Below are positions 62,859-64,000 of a stretch of 64,000 bases of DNA, piece after piece; the stretch's first letter is position 1; every line of letters begins with the position of its first letter. Both the position numbers and the translations under genes were made by a program. The notes below the pieces were generated by a model, which saw only the letters and a list, made by a program, of their open reading frames with translations, was not told the origin of the DNA and did not search any database. The DNA comes from Dicaeum eximium (taxonomy: Eukaryota > Chordata > Aves > Passeriformes > Dicaeidae), in assembly GCA_013396995.1 (NCBI GenBank), contig VWZP01007832.1, forward strand, positions 2,618,313 to 2,682,312, given 5' to 3'.

Positions 62859-63156
62859 CGGTACTTAAAGAATTTCCTCTGTTAGAGAAAGCCGTTTCCT
62901 TTCTCCTGTTTCCTTTGAGCAAACATCCCCATGGCATTCGCCTTCACTCCCAAAAGGATTTTGTTCCAGCCGGTATTTCTACACAGCAATATACGTACAC
63001 ATTTCTGTGTGTATAGGGGTATGTGAATACATATGTTTCAAGAAATACAACTTACTTCAACTCCACGCAGTAGAAATAGCAAGTCAGATTACTACAGCAC
63101 ATAAATCATCCGAAAGCTTTTTCCCCTCCTAAGCCAAGATATATAACCTGTTCTCA

Positions 63157-63212
63157 GGACTAGATGATCTTGAAGGTCTCTTCCAAACTTGAAGATTCTC
63201 TGATTCTATGAC
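63157..63212 (+). mobile_element. CR1 LINE 3' tail fragment
   Basis: GGACTAGATGATCTTGAAGG, then TCTCTTCCAAACTTGAAG and ATTCTCTGATTCTATGA match the avian CR1 3' end, close to consensus and therefore relatively young. It is a truncated, inactive fragment between the two CpG-rich blocks. Confidence 0.85.
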
Positions 63213-63279
63213 TTTTATTTAAGAATTCGGCTTTCATTGCCCATGCCGGTTTAGGGAATAACCCGTACCCTTATTCGAG

Positions 63280-63900
63280 GCAGGGAACGCGGGGTAAGCA
63301 GTGCGAAGCTGCCGGCCCGTCGCAGCGCAGGGGCGGCGGGCTCCGAGTCGGCACAAGAGGAGCCGTGCCGGGAGCCTCATAGGGACAGGCTGGCATCCGC
63401 CACTGCGAGGGGACCGCGGGGAGCCCGGCCGAGAGCCAGGGCCGCCCGGTGCCGCTGTCCCTGCCAGAAGCCGGGCTGGAAGCGCTCCGACGATTGCCGT
63501 CCGTGTCCTCCGTATATTTACGGCCGCAGTTCTCCCTGGCCTATATTTATCCGTACAATGCAGTGGAAGATCTTAGATCTAGAAATAGAACCGAGAGCAA
63601 TAGATGGCAGGCTCGGGCTTTTTATAACTCAAAAAGACTTGTTTAGTAAAGAAATAAAATGAAATTAAACAACTAAAAAAAGGAGGGGACACCGTGTCCC
63701 TCCAGCACACGGAGTGTGTGCCATGCCCGCCGCGCCTCGCTGCAGCGCCCGGCGCTCGGCTCCGGGCTCTCCCGGACCTCCAGAGTGACCAGGGGAAAGG
63801 CGGAGGCGAGGGGTACGGGGCCGCCGTGAGGGGAGCAGCAGCCCACAGGAGGGGACCGGGCCGGGCGACGGGCCCGCCGCAGCGACGGGCGCGGGGCAAG
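63280..63900. promoter_or_regulatory. Second CpG-rich block near window end
   Basis: Dense CpGs at 63290-63480 and 63720-63905 flank an AT-rich middle with AAATAGAACC and TATAA-like sequence (minus-strand TATAAAAAG near 63617-63626). It probably belongs to the ALX4 promoter-proximal CpG region, with exon 1 further right. No ALX4 N-terminal peptide is readable in it. Confidence 0.5.
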
Positions 63901-64000
63901 CCGGCCGCCTGAGTATCGCCTGGCAGGAGAGCCTGCCTGCTGGTTGGCCTCGGGTTCTGTTTTGCTTGGTTGGTTTTTTCCCCCCTTCTTTTGGGGTTTT

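Larger units (their letters stand above)
39342..64000 (-). other. ALX4 intron 1 (3' part, at least 24.7 kb)
   Basis: No sequence matching the ALX4 N-terminal exon is found on the minus strand up to the window end, so this whole stretch is most simply intron 1. Noted contents are listed separately: a CA/GA microsatellite, CR1 fragments, a duplicated Gypsy-type integrase remnant, a polypyrimidine tract and CpG-rich blocks near the right edge. The rest (39.4-41.7, 41.9-49.9, 50.1-54.4, 56.9-59.6 and 59.7-61.1 kb) holds no recognised gene or repeat. Confidence 0.65.

Overview
This is a 64 kb piece of a vertebrate nuclear genome, most likely avian. It carries spliced genes with canonical GT-AG introns and no bacterial-style gene packing. 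At least two short CR1 LINE 3' tails end in the ATTCTATGA-type octamer repeat typical of birds and other sauropsids, introns are short, and I saw no Alu- or L1-like sequence. The species cannot be fixed from the sequence.

Two genes are supported, in a convergent (tail-to-tail) arrangement. EXT2 runs left to right: the last five coding exons lie between 553 and 16124 and encode the C-terminal GT64 glycosyltransferase domain of the heparan sulfate co-polymerase. ALX4 runs right to left: coding exons 2, 3 and 4 lie between 39341 and 29039 and encode most of an aristaless-like paired-class homeodomain transcription factor, including the homeodomain and the C-terminal OAR motif. Neither gene is complete: the N-terminal two thirds of EXT2 lies left of the window and ALX4 exon 1 is not found, so it probably lies right of position 64000. 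EXT2-ALX4 adjacency is the known vertebrate order (human 11p11.2).

Layout: 1-16124 EXT2 exons and introns; about 16125-17350 EXT2 3' UTR; about 17350-24080 convergent intergenic spacer with a sequencing gap at its right end; about 24083-29038 probable long ALX4 3' UTR; 29039-39341 ALX4 exons 4 to 2; 39342-64000 ALX4 intron 1, ending in CpG-rich sequence at 61.6-62.7 and 63.3-63.9 kb. The EXT2 half is AT-rich and the ALX4 half GC-richer.

The two genes do not form a pathway. EXT2 is a Golgi housekeeping enzyme, whereas ALX4 is a developmental regulator of craniofacial and limb patterning. The plausible link is regulatory: CpG-bearing, motif-dense stretches in EXT2 introns and in the spacer are candidates for ALX4 control elements.

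I did not find an undescribed multi-gene system. The most unusual item is a decayed Ty3/Gypsy-type integrase fragment in ALX4 intron 1, present twice in near-tandem copies that meet at a single N. This is either an assembly artefact or a duplication with an odd divergence gradient. Several compact inverted or direct repeats in candidate regulatory DNA also merit a look.
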